The notes: a model not told the origin generated them from the sequence alone. Counted from the first letter of the stretch, positions 26,758 through 35,553 are shown. The stretch: 64,000 nucleotides of DNA from JBBDYQ01 sp035553855 (GCA_035553855.1 DATMJO010000082.1:1-64000), one strand, 5' to 3'. Numbers and translations are program-made.

Positions 26758-27309
26758 ATGACCGCCACCGCAACCCCCACCAACCTCCTCCCGACTGGCA
26801 CCTGGAAGCTGGACACGGTGCACTCGAACGCCGGCTTCTCCGTGCGGCACATGGTCGTATCGACCTTCCGCGGCCGCTTCGAGGACGTCGCCGCCACCCT
26901 CGAGGTCGGCGACGACGGGGCGACGCTCACCGGCGTCGTCAAGGTCGACTCGATCGAGGTCCGCGACGAGACCCTCGCCGCACACCTCCGCTCGGCGGAC
27001 TTCTTCGACGCCGAGGCGCACCCCGAGATCCGCTTCGACTCGCTGTCGGTCGTGCAGGACGGCGCGGGCCTCCTGATCGAGGGCGACCTGACCGTCCGCG
27101 GCGTCACCCGGCGCGTCACGGGCCGCGGCGCCTCCACGGGCCCGCAGGCCGACCCCTACGGCGGGACGCGGCTCGGGATCACGCTCGAGGCCGTCGTGGA
27201 TCGCCGCGACTACGGGCTCGAGTGGAACGCCGAGCTGCCCAAGGGCGGCTACGCGCTCGGCAACGATGTGACCCTGACGGTCGACCTCGAGTTCGTCGAG
27301 GAGGCGTAG
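26758..27309 (+). CDS. YceI-family lipid-binding-like protein
   Basis: A 183-residue YceI/lipocalin-like protein. Family marks are GTWKLDTVHSNAGFSVRHM, then VSTFRGRFEDVAATL and LRSADFFDAEAHPEIRFDS. YceI barrels bind isoprenoid-like lipids. There is no signal peptide, so it should act in the cytoplasm. It is followed after 5 nt by a FMN reductase, and both should be controlled by the TetR operators. Weak SD (GAAAGG) precedes the ATG. Confidence 0.92.
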   Translation: MTATATPTNLLPTGTWKLDTVHSNAGFSVRHMVVSTFRGRFEDVAATLEVGDDGATLTGVVKVDSIEVRDETLAAHLRSADFFDAEAHPEIRFDSLSVVQDGAGLLIEGDLTVRGVTRRVTGRGASTGPQADPYGGTRLGITLEAVVDRRDYGLEWNAELPKGGYALGNDVTLTVDLEFVEEA

Positions 27310-27314
27310 CTCTC

Positions 27315-27872
27315 ATGCGGATCCTCGGCATCCCCGGCAGCCTGCGCCGGGACTCCCACAACGCGAGGCTCCTCCGGGCGGCAGCGGACCTGCTGCCGCC
27401 CGGGCACGAGCTCGTCGTCTTCGACCGCCTGCGCGACCTGCCGCACTACGACCAGGACGCCGAGGACGGGCCGGCGCCGGAGCCTGTCGCCGCGCTGCGC
27501 CAGGCCATCGGACAGGCGGACGCCGTGCTGATCGCGACGCCTGAGTACAACGGCTCGCTGCCGGGGGTCCTCAAGAACGCGCTCGACTGGGCCTCGCGCC
27601 CCTACGCGGCGAGCGTGCTCCGCGGGAGGCCGGTGGCGGTGATCGGCGCGAGCACGGGCGCGTTCGGGGCCGTCTGGGCGCAGGCGGACGGCCGGAGGGT
27701 CCTGGAGAAGATCGGCGCGCGGGTGCTCGACCGGGAGCTCCCGGTCGGGCAGGCGGCGGACGCGTTCGAGGGCGACCGGCGCATCTCCGACCCGGCCGTG
27801 CAGGCAGCGCTCGTCGCGCTGCTCTCCGACCTCGTGGACTTTGCCCGCGCCGAGGAGGCGGTCGCGGCCTAG
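27315..27872 (+). CDS. NADPH-dependent FMN reductase
   Basis: A 185-residue flavodoxin-like reductase. GIPGSLRRDSHNARLLRAA is the phosphate-binding loop, ATPEYNGSLPGVLKNALDW is the signature, and VIGASTGAFGAVWAQ is the third block. It reduces FMN, quinones, azo compounds or chromate with NADPH. Being in a TetR-controlled operon suggests a response to a quinone or other electrophile (inference). Its TAG stop shares CTAG with the convergent WES/DGAT gene. Confidence 0.92.
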   Translation: MRILGIPGSLRRDSHNARLLRAAADLLPPGHELVVFDRLRDLPHYDQDAEDGPAPEPVAALRQAIGQADAVLIATPEYNGSLPGVLKNALDWASRPYAASVLRGRPVAVIGASTGAFGAVWAQADGRRVLEKIGARVLDRELPVGQAADAFEGDRRISDPAVQAALVALLSDLVDFARAEEAVAA

Positions 27873-29338
27873 GAGCGGCTGGTGGCCTTCGCGCCGTTGC
27901 CGGCGGCGCGGGGCGCGCCGCCCTCGGGCCCACGGGCGGCGGCGAGCAGCTCGGCAAGCGACTCCCCGAGCAAGCCGCCGAAGTCCTCGATGTCGGGCAT
28001 CGCGTCGTAGTCGCCGAGCAGCCCGAACTCGAGGTTGCCGTTGTAGCTCATGATCGCGATCGCGAGCGCGTGGTCCTCGGGCAGGAAGGCGACCGGGATC
28101 AGCTCCTGGAGCTCCCTCCCGAGGAGGTAGAGCGGGAACTGCGGTCCCGGCACGTTCGTGACGATCAGGTTGAACAGGCGCGTCGAGAAGTTCACGCGTG
28201 AGGCCTGCGCGAGCAGGGTGGGCGGGGCGAAGTCGTTGAGCGCCGAGATGACCTCCGCGCCGAGCGCCTGCTTCGACTCCTTCAGGCCGTCCATCGACTG
28301 CCGCACGATCGCGAGCCGCTCGACCGGGTCGTCGGCGTAGACGGGAAGCGGTCCGCGCATCGCCGCGATGCGGTTGCCGAGCTGGCCGTGCTCGTGCTCG
28401 GCCCGGATCGACACGGGGACGAGCGCCCGGAGCTCGAGTCCCTCGGTGCGGACCCCGCGCGCCTTCAGCCAGCGCGCGAGCGCTCCGGAGACGACGGTCA
28501 GTACGACGTCGTTGACGGTTCCACCGAGGTTGTTCTTGATGACCTTGAACTCGTCGAGGCGCGACTGGACCCAGGCGATCCGCCGGTGCGGGCCGATCGG
28601 CACGTTGAGCGGGACGTCCGGAGCCGGGTTGAGCTCGGCCCAGGCGACCTCGGCGACGCCCTCGGCCGCCTCCCGCGCGCGTTCGAGGGCGCGCCCCGGA
28701 GAGGCCGCCGCCGCTGTGGCGCGGCGGGCGAGGTCGAACGGGGTCCGCGCCGCGTCCTCGAGGCCCTTCGCCACGAGCTGTGCCTGCGTCGGCTCCGGCG
28801 CCGGGGTCCACGGCTCGGGCTCAGGGATGTCCCCGGGGACGGGGGAGAGGTCGAACAGCACGGTCGCGAGGTCCACGCCGGAGACGCCGTCCACCAGCGC
28901 GTGGTGGGTCTTCGAGATGATCGCGAAGCGGCTGCCGCGCCCCTTCTCGGCCTTGAGGCCCTGCACGAGCCAGGTCTCCCAGAGCGGTTTCGAGCGGTCG
29001 AGCCGCTGGGAGAAGATCCGCCCCGCGAGATTGCGGAGCTGCTCGATGGAGCCCGGTGCCGGCAGCGCCGTGTGGCGCGCGTGGTAGCCGAGATTGAAGC
29101 GCGGATCGTCGACCCAGAAGGGGCGGCCCATCTCGAAGCGGGGGAAGGCGAGCTTCTGCCGGTAGCGCGGCACGAGATGGAGCCGGGACTCGAGCTGTGC
29201 GGCGAAGTCCTGGTAGGAGGGCGGCGGCCCCTCGAAGATCATCACCGCGCCCACGTGCATGTGCGAGGTCTGGTGCTCGGTGTGGAGAAACGACGCGTCC
29301 ACCGAGGACAGGCGGTCCATGTGCCCGGGAGAGCTCAT
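27869..29338 (-). CDS. Wax ester synthase/diacylglycerol acyltransferase (WS/DGAT)
   Basis: A 489-residue acyltransferase that esterifies fatty alcohols or diacylglycerol using acyl-CoA. The catalytic motif is HHALVDGVSG (HHxxxDG) near residue 140-150. RLSSVDASFLH starts the family homology, and NVPGPQFPLYLLG is the conserved late block. ATG 29338 is preferred over longer in-frame starts because homology begins just after it and a TAGGCT box lies 8 nt upstream. It implies storage of wax esters or triacylglycerol. Confidence 0.93.
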   Translation of the reverse strand: MSSPGHMDRLSSVDASFLHTEHQTSHMHVGAVMIFEGPPPSYQDFAAQLESRLHLVPRYRQKLAFPRFEMGRPFWVDDPRFNLGYHARHTALPAPGSIEQLRNLAGRIFSQRLDRSKPLWETWLVQGLKAEKGRGSRFAIISKTHHALVDGVSGVDLATVLFDLSPVPGDIPEPEPWTPAPEPTQAQLVAKGLEDAARTPFDLARRATAAAASPGRALERAREAAEGVAEVAWAELNPAPDVPLNVPIGPHRRIAWVQSRLDEFKVIKNNLGGTVNDVVLTVVSGALARWLKARGVRTEGLELRALVPVSIRAEHEHGQLGNRIAAMRGPLPVYADDPVERLAIVRQSMDGLKESKQALGAEVISALNDFAPPTLLAQASRVNFSTRLFNLIVTNVPGPQFPLYLLGRELQELIPVAFLPEDHALAIAIMSYNGNLEFGLLGDYDAMPDIEDFGGLLGESLAELLAAARGPEGGAPRAAGNGAKATSRS

Positions 29339-29375
29339 CACGGCTGAGCCTATCGATGCGCGCGCACCCGCCACA

Positions 29376-30296
29376 ATGGAATGCGTGAAGGGACCGCTCG
29401 TCGCCGTACTGCTGATCCAGCTGACCCTGGGAGCCGCGTTCGCCCTCTGGGCCGCGCTCGGCGAGCTTCCCTTCTCGGACGGCGGCGACGGAGGGAACGT
29501 TGCGGGCGAGGCGGCCGCGAACGGCGCCGCGCGCCCGGACGGCTTCAACGAGGCGCGGGCGTTCCGCTTCCTCGAGCGCCAGGTTCGCTTGGGTCCGCGG
29601 CCCGCCGGCTCGCGGGCCTCGCGGCGCCTCGCGGCGGAGCTCCGGCGGCTCGTTCCCGGCGGCCGCTACCAGCGCGTGCCGGGCGGCCTGCGGAACGTCG
29701 TCGGCCGCGTAGCCGGCCGTGACCGCGGGCGCTTCATCGTCGTGGGAGCCCACTACGACACGAAGGACATCCCTGGATTCGTGGGCGCGAACGACGCCGC
29801 GGGCGGAACCGCCGCGGTGCTGGAGCTCGCCCGCTCGCTCGAGCCGCGAACGATCGGGCCGACCGTCGTCTTCGTGTTCTTCGACGGGGAGGAGTCGCCG
29901 GGCAATGCCCCTGACTCGGACTTCGAGCGGCTCGGGCTCCGCGGGAGCAAGGTGGCCGCCCGGGCGTACCGGAGGGCCGAGGCGATGATCCTGCTCGACT
30001 TCGTGGCCGACCGCGACCTGCGGATACCGCGCGAGGCGAACTCTGATCCTGCGCTCTGGGCGAAGCTCCGCTCGGCGGCGAGACGGGCGGGCGTGATCCG
30101 GCACTTCCCGGACGCCACCGCGCCCGCCATCGCGGACGACCACATCCCGTTCCTGCGCCGGGGCGTGCCCTCCATCGACCTGATCGACTTCGACTTCCCC
30201 TGCTTCCACCGCACCTGCGACGACCTGAGCGCGGTGTCTGAGCGCAGTCTCGACGTCACCGGCGAAACGGTGCGTGAGCTGCTCGCTAGCCTCTGA
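29376..30296 (+). CDS. Membrane-anchored M28-family peptidase or glutaminyl cyclotransferase-like enzyme
   Basis: A 306-residue zinc enzyme. An N-terminal signal anchor (VAVLLIQLTLGAAFALWAAL) precedes the catalytic domain. Metal ligands appear in VVGAHYDTKD, GANDAAGGTA, FFDGEESPG and the final PCFHRTCDD; LLDFVADRD is also typical. The spacing favours glutaminyl-peptide cyclotransferase-like M28 proteins over classical aminopeptidases. GTG 29385 is an alternative start. It is divergent from the WES/DGAT gene, with 37 nt between. Confidence 0.82.
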   Translation: MECVKGPLVAVLLIQLTLGAAFALWAALGELPFSDGGDGGNVAGEAAANGAARPDGFNEARAFRFLERQVRLGPRPAGSRASRRLAAELRRLVPGGRYQRVPGGLRNVVGRVAGRDRGRFIVVGAHYDTKDIPGFVGANDAAGGTAAVLELARSLEPRTIGPTVVFVFFDGEESPGNAPDSDFERLGLRGSKVAARAYRRAEAMILLDFVADRDLRIPREANSDPALWAKLRSAARRAGVIRHFPDATAPAIADDHIPFLRRGVPSIDLIDFDFPCFHRTCDDLSAVSERSLDVTGETVRELLASL

Positions 30297-30300
30297 GGTG

Positions 30301-31263
30301 ATGCCCTCCTTCCCCGAGAAGCTGCTGCTTGCGGCGCCGCGCGGCTACTGCGCGGGCGTCGACCGCGCCGTCCAGACGGTCGAGCGCGCCCTGGAGCTCT
30401 ACGGGCCGCCCGTCTACGTGCGCAAGGAGATCGTCCACAACAAACACGTGGTCGAGACGCTCAAGGAGGCGGGCGCGGTGTTCGTCGACGAGCTGGACGA
30501 CAGCGTTCCCGAGGGGGCGGTCACCGTCTTCTCGGCCCATGGCGTCTCGCCGGCCGTCCACGCCGACGCGGAGCGGCGCGAGCTGCGCACCATCGACGCC
30601 ACCTGCCCGCTGGTGACGAAGGTCCACGTCGAGGCGAAGAAATTCGCCGCGCAGGGCTACACGATCGTGCTGGTCGGGCACGAGGGCCACGAGGAGGTCG
30701 AGGGCACGATGGGCGAGGCGCCCGAGCACATCGTCCTGATCGAGACCGAGGACGACGTGGACCGCCTCGAGGTCAGGGACCCCGAGCGGATCGCCTACAT
30801 CTCCCAGACGACCCTGTCGGTGGACGAGACGCGCGCGATCATCGGCCGCCTCCGCGAGAAGTTCCCCGCGATCGTGGGGCCGCGCACCGACGACATCTGT
30901 TACGCCACCACGAACCGCCAGGCCGCGGTCCGCCAGATGGCCGGCGAATGCGACCTGGTCCTCGTGATCGGCTCCCGCAACTCCTCCAACTCGAACCGGC
31001 TCGTCGAGGTCTCGCGGGCCGCGGGCACCGACGCCTACCTGATCGACAACGAGTCGCAGGTGGAGGAGTCCTGGCTCGAGGGCGCCCGCACGGTGGGCAT
31101 CACGTCGGGAGCCAGCGCTCCGGAGCTGCTCGTGCAGCGCCTCGTCGACTTCTTCCGGGCACGTGGCACTGAGCGGGTCGAGGAGTTCGAGGTGGTCAAC
31201 GAGGACGTCCGCTTCATGCTGCCCAAGGAGATCCGCAAGGAACTGGCGGCCCGGGCGGGCTAG
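30301..31263 (+). CDS. ispH: 4-hydroxy-3-methylbut-2-enyl diphosphate reductase
   Basis: A 320-residue Fe-S enzyme, the last step of the MEP isoprenoid pathway. The three cluster cysteines are visible in PRGYCAGV, DATCPLV and DICYATTN. Substrate residues lie in SAHGVSP, VGHEGHEEVEGTMGE and SRNSSNSNRL. ATG 30301 follows GAGG; it begins 4 nt after the stop of the peptidase gene, so they may be co-transcribed. Its TAG is the first base triplet of the 31261 repeat. Confidence 0.97.
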   Translation: MPSFPEKLLLAAPRGYCAGVDRAVQTVERALELYGPPVYVRKEIVHNKHVVETLKEAGAVFVDELDDSVPEGAVTVFSAHGVSPAVHADAERRELRTIDATCPLVTKVHVEAKKFAAQGYTIVLVGHEGHEEVEGTMGEAPEHIVLIETEDDVDRLEVRDPERIAYISQTTLSVDETRAIIGRLREKFPAIVGPRTDDICYATTNRQAAVRQMAGECDLVLVIGSRNSSNSNRLVEVSRAAGTDAYLIDNESQVEESWLEGARTVGITSGASAPELLVQRLVDFFRARGTERVEEFEVVNEDVRFMLPKEIRKELAARAG

Positions 31264-31294
31264 GCCGCTCGCGCCGCGCTCAGGCGGGGCGAGT

Positions 31295-31317
31295 GAAACA
31301 GTGCCTGGCACTGTTTC
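31295..31317. repeat. REP-like palindrome, copy 1
   Basis: A perfect 11-bp-arm palindrome, GAAACAGTGCC / GGCACTGTTTC, with a single T at the centre. In RNA it could form a strong hairpin and act as a two-way terminator between the convergent genes, although no T-run follows. Confidence 0.75.
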
Positions 31318-31341
31318 GGTTAGGCCGCTCGCGCCGCGAGT

Positions 31342-31364
31342 GAAACAGTGCCTGGCACTGTTTC
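31342..31364. repeat. REP-like palindrome, copy 2
   Basis: Identical to the palindrome at 31295-31317 (same arms, same T centre), 47 bp downstream. Confidence 0.75.
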
Positions 31365-31386
31365 GTGTAGGCCGCTCGCGCCGCGC

Positions 31387-32175
31387 TCAGGCGGGCCCCG
31401 GCGTGAACTGGAAGCCGTGCAGGCGCAGGCCCGGCGCCTCCGCCACCACGGTCCCGTCCGTCCGGTGGAGGCCAGGGTCGAGCCCAGCGCCCGACAGCAC
31501 CGCGTAGGCCTCCGCGCCCTCCCATGCGACGGTGGCGCCGCCGCCCGCGTCTGCGGCCTCGATCCAGTCGTGCCCGTCGGTCCAGTCGCGCACGAGCTCG
31601 AGGCGGCCGCGGTCGGCGGGCATCCGCAGCTCCGGGCTCTGGGGCCGCAGCCGCGCGCCGGGCTCGTCCTCGGGGCGGACGGGGTTCATCGGCGCCGGCA
31701 GCTCGAGCGCTGGGTCGAGCTCGCGCAGCGCGTCCTGGATCGCCGCCTCCGTCTCGCCGTACTCGCCCTCCCCGTAGTGGATCGCGCGCAGCTTCAGGTC
31801 GGGGCCGAACAGGTAGCGGGCGGGCCAGCCGCGCGCGCCGTAGGCGCGCCAGACGAGGAAGTCGGGGTCGAGCGCCACGGGATAGGCGATCTCCAGCCGC
31901 TCGGTCGCGCGGGCGACCGCGTCGCGATCGCGGCCGAAGGAATAGCCGGGCGCGTGGACGCCGATCACGCGCAGACCCGCCTCGCGGTAGCGGTCGTGCC
32001 AGGCGCGGAGGTAGGGGAGCGTCCGGAGCGAGTTGATCCTCGCGAAATCCCAGAACTCGACGAGCAGCACGGCGCGGCCGGCGAGCGCGTCCACCTTGAC
32101 GAAGGCCGCGTTCAGCCAGTCGAGCTCGCGCGGGATCTCGGGCGCGTGCAGCTCGGGGTGGGGCTCGGTCCTCAT
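31387..32175 (-). CDS. Thioredoxin-fold protein lacking the CxxC cysteines
   Basis: A 262-residue protein related to the thioredoxin-like domain of DipZ/NHL proteins. The expected active-site block (DYTCINCLRTLPY type) reads EFWDFARINSLRTLPYL, so both redox cysteines are Arg and Ser. The rest of the fold is kept (VIGVHAPGYSFGRD, VALDPDFLVWRAYGARGWPA). The C-terminal half (WTDGHDWIEAADAG onward) resembles the DipZ carbohydrate-binding-like tail. No signal peptide is seen. ATG 32175 is used; an ATG 33 nt upstream is possible. It cannot be a normal disulfide reductase. Confidence 0.8.
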   Translation of the reverse strand: MRTEPHPELHAPEIPRELDWLNAAFVKVDALAGRAVLLVEFWDFARINSLRTLPYLRAWHDRYREAGLRVIGVHAPGYSFGRDRDAVARATERLEIAYPVALDPDFLVWRAYGARGWPARYLFGPDLKLRAIHYGEGEYGETEAAIQDALRELDPALELPAPMNPVRPEDEPGARLRPQSPELRMPADRGRLELVRDWTDGHDWIEAADAGGGATVAWEGAEAYAVLSGAGLDPGLHRTDGTVVAEAPGLRLHGFQFTPGPA

Positions 32176-32241
32176 GGGCGCGAAGCATGGCGGCCCCGCG
32201 CCGCTCATGCCGCGTGGCGGCGCTGCCGATGCTTCGGAGGG

Positions 32242-32940
32242 ATGTCCGCGAACGACTTCGTGCTGGTCCAGGGGCTCCGCGACACCCGCGGGACGCTCGA
32301 GCGCTGGAACCGCGACCCCTGGCCCGTCTTCAGGGCCTGGGCGCTCCTCAGCGCCGCGGTTGCGGCCGCGCTCCTCGGCGCCGTCTGGCTGGTCGCGACG
32401 CTCTCGCCCCCCGACCCGACCCCGCTCCACCTCGCCGGAGTCACGCGGGACGCCGTCGCCTCGGACATCGGCCAGGTCCTCTTCCGGAACTCGCTCGTGC
32501 TGACGCTCCACGCGCTCGCCTGCGTGGCGGGCTTCATCGCGGGCAGCTCGCTCCCGCTGACCGCCCAGCAGCACAGCGGCGTCTGGCGGCGGGTCCACGA
32601 GCTCGCCGGGCCGATCGCGATCGCCTGGGTGATGGCGGCGACGATCTTCTCCCTCTCCACCCAGGCATTCGTTCTCGGGTCGAGCGCCTCCACGCTCGCG
32701 AACCAGCTTGCGCTGAGCCCGGCGGAGCTGATCACCGGCCTGTTGCCCCACGCGATCCCCGAGCTGACCGCGCTGTTCCTCCCGCTCGCCGCGTGGACCC
32801 TCGCGAGCCGCGCCGACAACTGGCACGAGCTTCTCGCCGCAACCTTCGCGACCGTCGCCGTCGCGGTGCCGACGCTGGTCGTCGCGGCGTTCGTGGAGGT
32901 CTACGTCTCGCCGCGCCTCATCCTCGCGCTCGCCGCCTGA
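32242..32940 (+). CDS. SpoIIM-like integral membrane protein
   Basis: A 232-residue membrane protein of the stage II sporulation M (DUF95) type. It has about five to six spans (FRAWALLSAAVAAALLGAVW, VLTLHALACVAGFIAG, GPIAIAWVMAATIF). The conserved HAIPELTALFLPLAAW matches the family's H-x-x-x-E-L block. SpoIIM-like proteins occur widely in non-sporulators; the function here is unknown. GGAGG is almost adjacent to the ATG (1 nt), an unusually short spacing. Confidence 0.8.
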   Translation: MSANDFVLVQGLRDTRGTLERWNRDPWPVFRAWALLSAAVAAALLGAVWLVATLSPPDPTPLHLAGVTRDAVASDIGQVLFRNSLVLTLHALACVAGFIAGSSLPLTAQQHSGVWRRVHELAGPIAIAWVMAATIFSLSTQAFVLGSSASTLANQLALSPAELITGLLPHAIPELTALFLPLAAWTLASRADNWHELLAATFATVAVAVPTLVVAAFVEVYVSPRLILALAA

Positions 32941-32968
32941 CGCCTTATTCCGCCCCCCGGGGTCGGAT

Positions 32969-32982
32969 TTAGGGTACCCTAA
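32969..32982. promoter_or_regulatory. Palindromic operator at the iron-transport promoter
   Basis: TTAGGGTACCCTAA is a perfect 14-bp palindrome ending 4 nt before the ATG at 32987. It contains TAGGGT (a possible -10) and TTAGG...CCTAA half-sites like those of DtxR/IdeR boxes, but with 4 instead of 9 bases between. An iron-sensing repressor is a reasonable inference. Confidence 0.7.
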
Positions 32983-32986
32983 CGGC

Positions 32987-33970
32987 ATGCGGAAGCTGAT
33001 TGCGCTCATAGCCGCTGCGGCGGCGCTCACCGGCTGCGGGGGCGGCTCGGACGATGCCGACCTCGTGATCTACTCGGGGCGCTCCGAGCCCCTGATCAAG
33101 CCGTTCCTCGAGGAGTTCGCCGAGAAGGAGGGGCTGAACGTCAAGATCCGCTTCGGCGACACGGCGGACCTCGTCGGGACCCTGCTCGAGGAGGGTGAGC
33201 GAACCCGCGCCGACGTCTTCATAGGGCAGGACGCGGCGGCCCTCGAGCGGCTGCGCGAGGACGGGCTGCTGCAGCCGCACGAGGGCACTGCCCGCGTGCC
33301 CGAGCGCTACCGGGCCTCGGACCTGACCTGGACCGGGCTGAGCGGCCGGGCACGGGTGCTGATCGTGCGCGACGGCGCCGCTCACCCCGAAAGCGTCTTC
33401 GACCTGACGGACCCGCGCTGGCGGGGCAAGCTCGCCGCGCCGACCACGCGCAACGTCTCCTTCCGCGACTTCATCACCGTCGTGCGCCTGAAGCGCGGCG
33501 ACGAGTTCGCCCGCGGCTACCTCGAGGGCCTGAAGCGGAACGGCGTCGAGATCCTCGCGAGCCACGGCGAGGTGCGGCGCGCCGTGGGGGAGGGGGAGTT
33601 CGACATCGGGCTCGTCAACCACTACTACGTCGAGCTCGAGAAGCGGGAGGGCTCCGATGTCTCGGCGGTCTTCACCGACCAGGAGCCGGGCGGCTTCGGC
33701 GTCGTCTTCAACCTCGCCAGCGCCGGCATCACGGCGTCCTCGGAGCATGCGGAGAACGCGGCCAAGCTCCTCGACTACCTGCTCACGCCCGAGGTGCAGG
33801 AGCGCTTCGCCAGGGCCAACTTCGAGTACCCGCTGCTGCCCGGCCTTGAGGCGGCGCCCGGCGTGCGCCCGCTCGAGGACGTCCTGACGACCGAGGTGTC
33901 CTACGAGGACATCGCGCGCGCGACCGAGGGCACCGAGGACCTGATCGCCGAGGCCGGGCTGGAGGAATGA
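32987..33970 (+). CDS. Fe(III) ABC transporter substrate-binding lipoprotein
   Basis: A 327-residue solute-binding protein of the FbpA/FutA type. The lipobox is ALTGCGGG, so it is tethered to the outer face of the membrane. LVIYSGRSEPLIKPFLEEF and RADVFIGQDAAAL are typical, and the late LVNHYYVELE carries the paired tyrosines that bind ferric iron. It is the first gene of a three-gene import operon, with a palindromic operator at its promoter. No SD is seen, so the message may be leaderless. Confidence 0.92.
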   Translation: MRKLIALIAAAAALTGCGGGSDDADLVIYSGRSEPLIKPFLEEFAEKEGLNVKIRFGDTADLVGTLLEEGERTRADVFIGQDAAALERLREDGLLQPHEGTARVPERYRASDLTWTGLSGRARVLIVRDGAAHPESVFDLTDPRWRGKLAAPTTRNVSFRDFITVVRLKRGDEFARGYLEGLKRNGVEILASHGEVRRAVGEGEFDIGLVNHYYVELEKREGSDVSAVFTDQEPGGFGVVFNLASAGITASSEHAENAAKLLDYLLTPEVQERFARANFEYPLLPGLEAAPGVRPLEDVLTTEVSYEDIARATEGTEDLIAEAGLEE

Positions 33971-35553
33971 CCGGCGCCGGCGCCCGGGCCGCCGCGCACG
34001 ACGGCCCGCGGGCCTCGTGGCTCGCAGCCGGGGCGGTGGCGGCGGTGGCCGCCCTCCCGCTCGTCTATGTGCTCGTCCGCGCCGCGGGCGCGGGCGCGGA
34101 CACATGGAGTGGCCTGCTCGACCGCCGCATACCGGACCTGCTCGCGAACACCATCGGTCTCGCGCTCGCGGTGTGCGCGGGAACGCTCCTGATCGGGACC
34201 TCGCTGGCCTGGCTCGTGGTGCGCACCGACCTTCCCGGGCGGCGCGCCCTCGGCGTGCTCTGCGCCCTGCCGCTCGCGATCCCGCCGTACGTGGGGGCCG
34301 TGGCGTACGCCGACGTGCTCGGCCCCCGTGGCGCGCTGCGTGACCTCCTGGGGGTCGAGAGCCTGCCGAGCATCTTCGGCTTCTTCGGCGCCACCCTCGT
34401 CCTGGTCGTCTTCACCTATCCGTACGTGTTCCTGCTGGCCTCGGCCGCGCTCCACAACCTGAACCCGAGCTACGAGGAGGCCGCGAGGGCGCTCGGGCGC
34501 GGCTGGGTGCGGACGCTGGCAGGGACGACGGCGCGGCTGATCGTGCCCGCGCTCGCCGGCGGCACGCTGCTCGTGGGCCTCTACGTCCTCTCCGACTTCG
34601 GCGCCGTGTCGCTCATGCGCTTCGACACCTTCACGACGGTGATCTACGCCGAGCTCGGCGGGCGCTTCGACCCGCCCGGCGCCGCGGCGCTGTCGAGCGT
34701 GCTCGTCGTCCTGACGCTCCTGCTGCTCGCCTCGGGGCTCGCCGTACGCGGTCGCGGCCGCTACGAGCAGACCGGAGCCGGCTTCGCCCGCTCCTCCACG
34801 CGGGAGCTGGGCCGCGGCCGCTGGGCGGCGTTCGCGTTCGTCGCGGCGGTGCTGGGCCTCGCGCTCGTCCTCCCGCTTGCGCGGCTCGTCACCTGGACGC
34901 TCGACTCCGCCGCCGGCGGATCGCTCGGCGACTACGCGGGCTGGACCTGGAACAGCCTCTCCGTCAGCTTCCTGGCGGCCACGGTGGCGACGGTCTGCGC
35001 GCTGCCGGTCGCCGTCGTGATGGCGCGCAGCCGGGCCCGCGGGGGCATCGTCGTCGGCTGGCTGGCGCAGGCCGGCTACGCCCTCCCGGGCGTGATCGTC
35101 GCGCTCGCGCTCGTGGCGATCTCGACGCGCTGGTTCGATCCCCTGTACGGCACGCTGGGTCTGCTGGTCGCGGCGTTCGTCATCCGCTTCCTCCCTCAGG
35201 CGATACAGGCCGAGGAGGCCGGGCTGCAGCAGATCGGGCGCAACCTGACCGAGGCCGCGCGCGCGCTCGGGGCGAGTCGCGCGTCCGCCTTCCGGCGCGT
35301 GGTGCTCCCGCTGCTCGGGCCGAGCCTCGCCGCGTCCTGGGCCGTTGTGTTCCTCACGGCCGCGAAGGAGCTCCCGGCTACCCTCGTCCTCCGGCCGCTC
35401 GGCTTCGACACGCTTCCGGTCCGGGTCTGGACGCCCGCGCGCGACGGCCTCTACGCGGACGCGGGCCCCGCCGCCCTCCTACTCGTCCTGATCTCGCTCG
35501 TGCCACTCGCACTCCTACTGATCCGGCGCAGAGGCGCCGCCCTCTCGCTGTGA
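33967..35553 (+). CDS. Fe(III) ABC transporter permease (double-length FbpB type)
   Basis: A 528-residue permease with two fused transport modules and about 12 membrane spans. EAA loops occur in each half: YEEAARALGRGWVRTLAGTT and LTEAARALGASRASAFRRVV. It moves iron across the membrane with the ATPase downstream. It overlaps its neighbours by ATGA at 33967 and GTGA at 35550, so stoichiometry is probably set by coupled translation. Confidence 0.94.
   Translation: MTGAGARAAAHDGPRASWLAAGAVAAVAALPLVYVLVRAAGAGADTWSGLLDRRIPDLLANTIGLALAVCAGTLLIGTSLAWLVVRTDLPGRRALGVLCALPLAIPPYVGAVAYADVLGPRGALRDLLGVESLPSIFGFFGATLVLVVFTYPYVFLLASAALHNLNPSYEEAARALGRGWVRTLAGTTARLIVPALAGGTLLVGLYVLSDFGAVSLMRFDTFTTVIYAELGGRFDPPGAAALSSVLVVLTLLLLASGLAVRGRGRYEQTGAGFARSSTRELGRGRWAAFAFVAAVLGLALVLPLARLVTWTLDSAAGGSLGDYAGWTWNSLSVSFLAATVATVCALPVAVVMARSRARGGIVVGWLAQAGYALPGVIVALALVAISTRWFDPLYGTLGLLVAAFVIRFLPQAIQAEEAGLQQIGRNLTEAARALGASRASAFRRVVLPLLGPSLAASWAVVFLTAAKELPATLVLRPLGFDTLPVRVWTPARDGLYADAGPAALLLVLISLVPLALLLIRRRGAALSL

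Larger units (their letters stand above)
31261..31395. repeat. Three direct repeats alternating with two palindromes
   Basis: TAGGCCGCTCGCGCCGCG occurs at 31261, 31321 and 31368. The first and third copies extend to 28 identical bases. Copy 1 includes the ispH stop, and copy 3 includes the stop of the opposing gene. A palindrome follows copies 1 and 2, giving units of 60 and 47 bp. Confidence 0.85.

Noticed and set aside
31261..31395. CRISPR-like repeat pattern
   Set aside because: Only three repeats, spacers are identical palindromes rather than unique sequences, and no cas genes are near.
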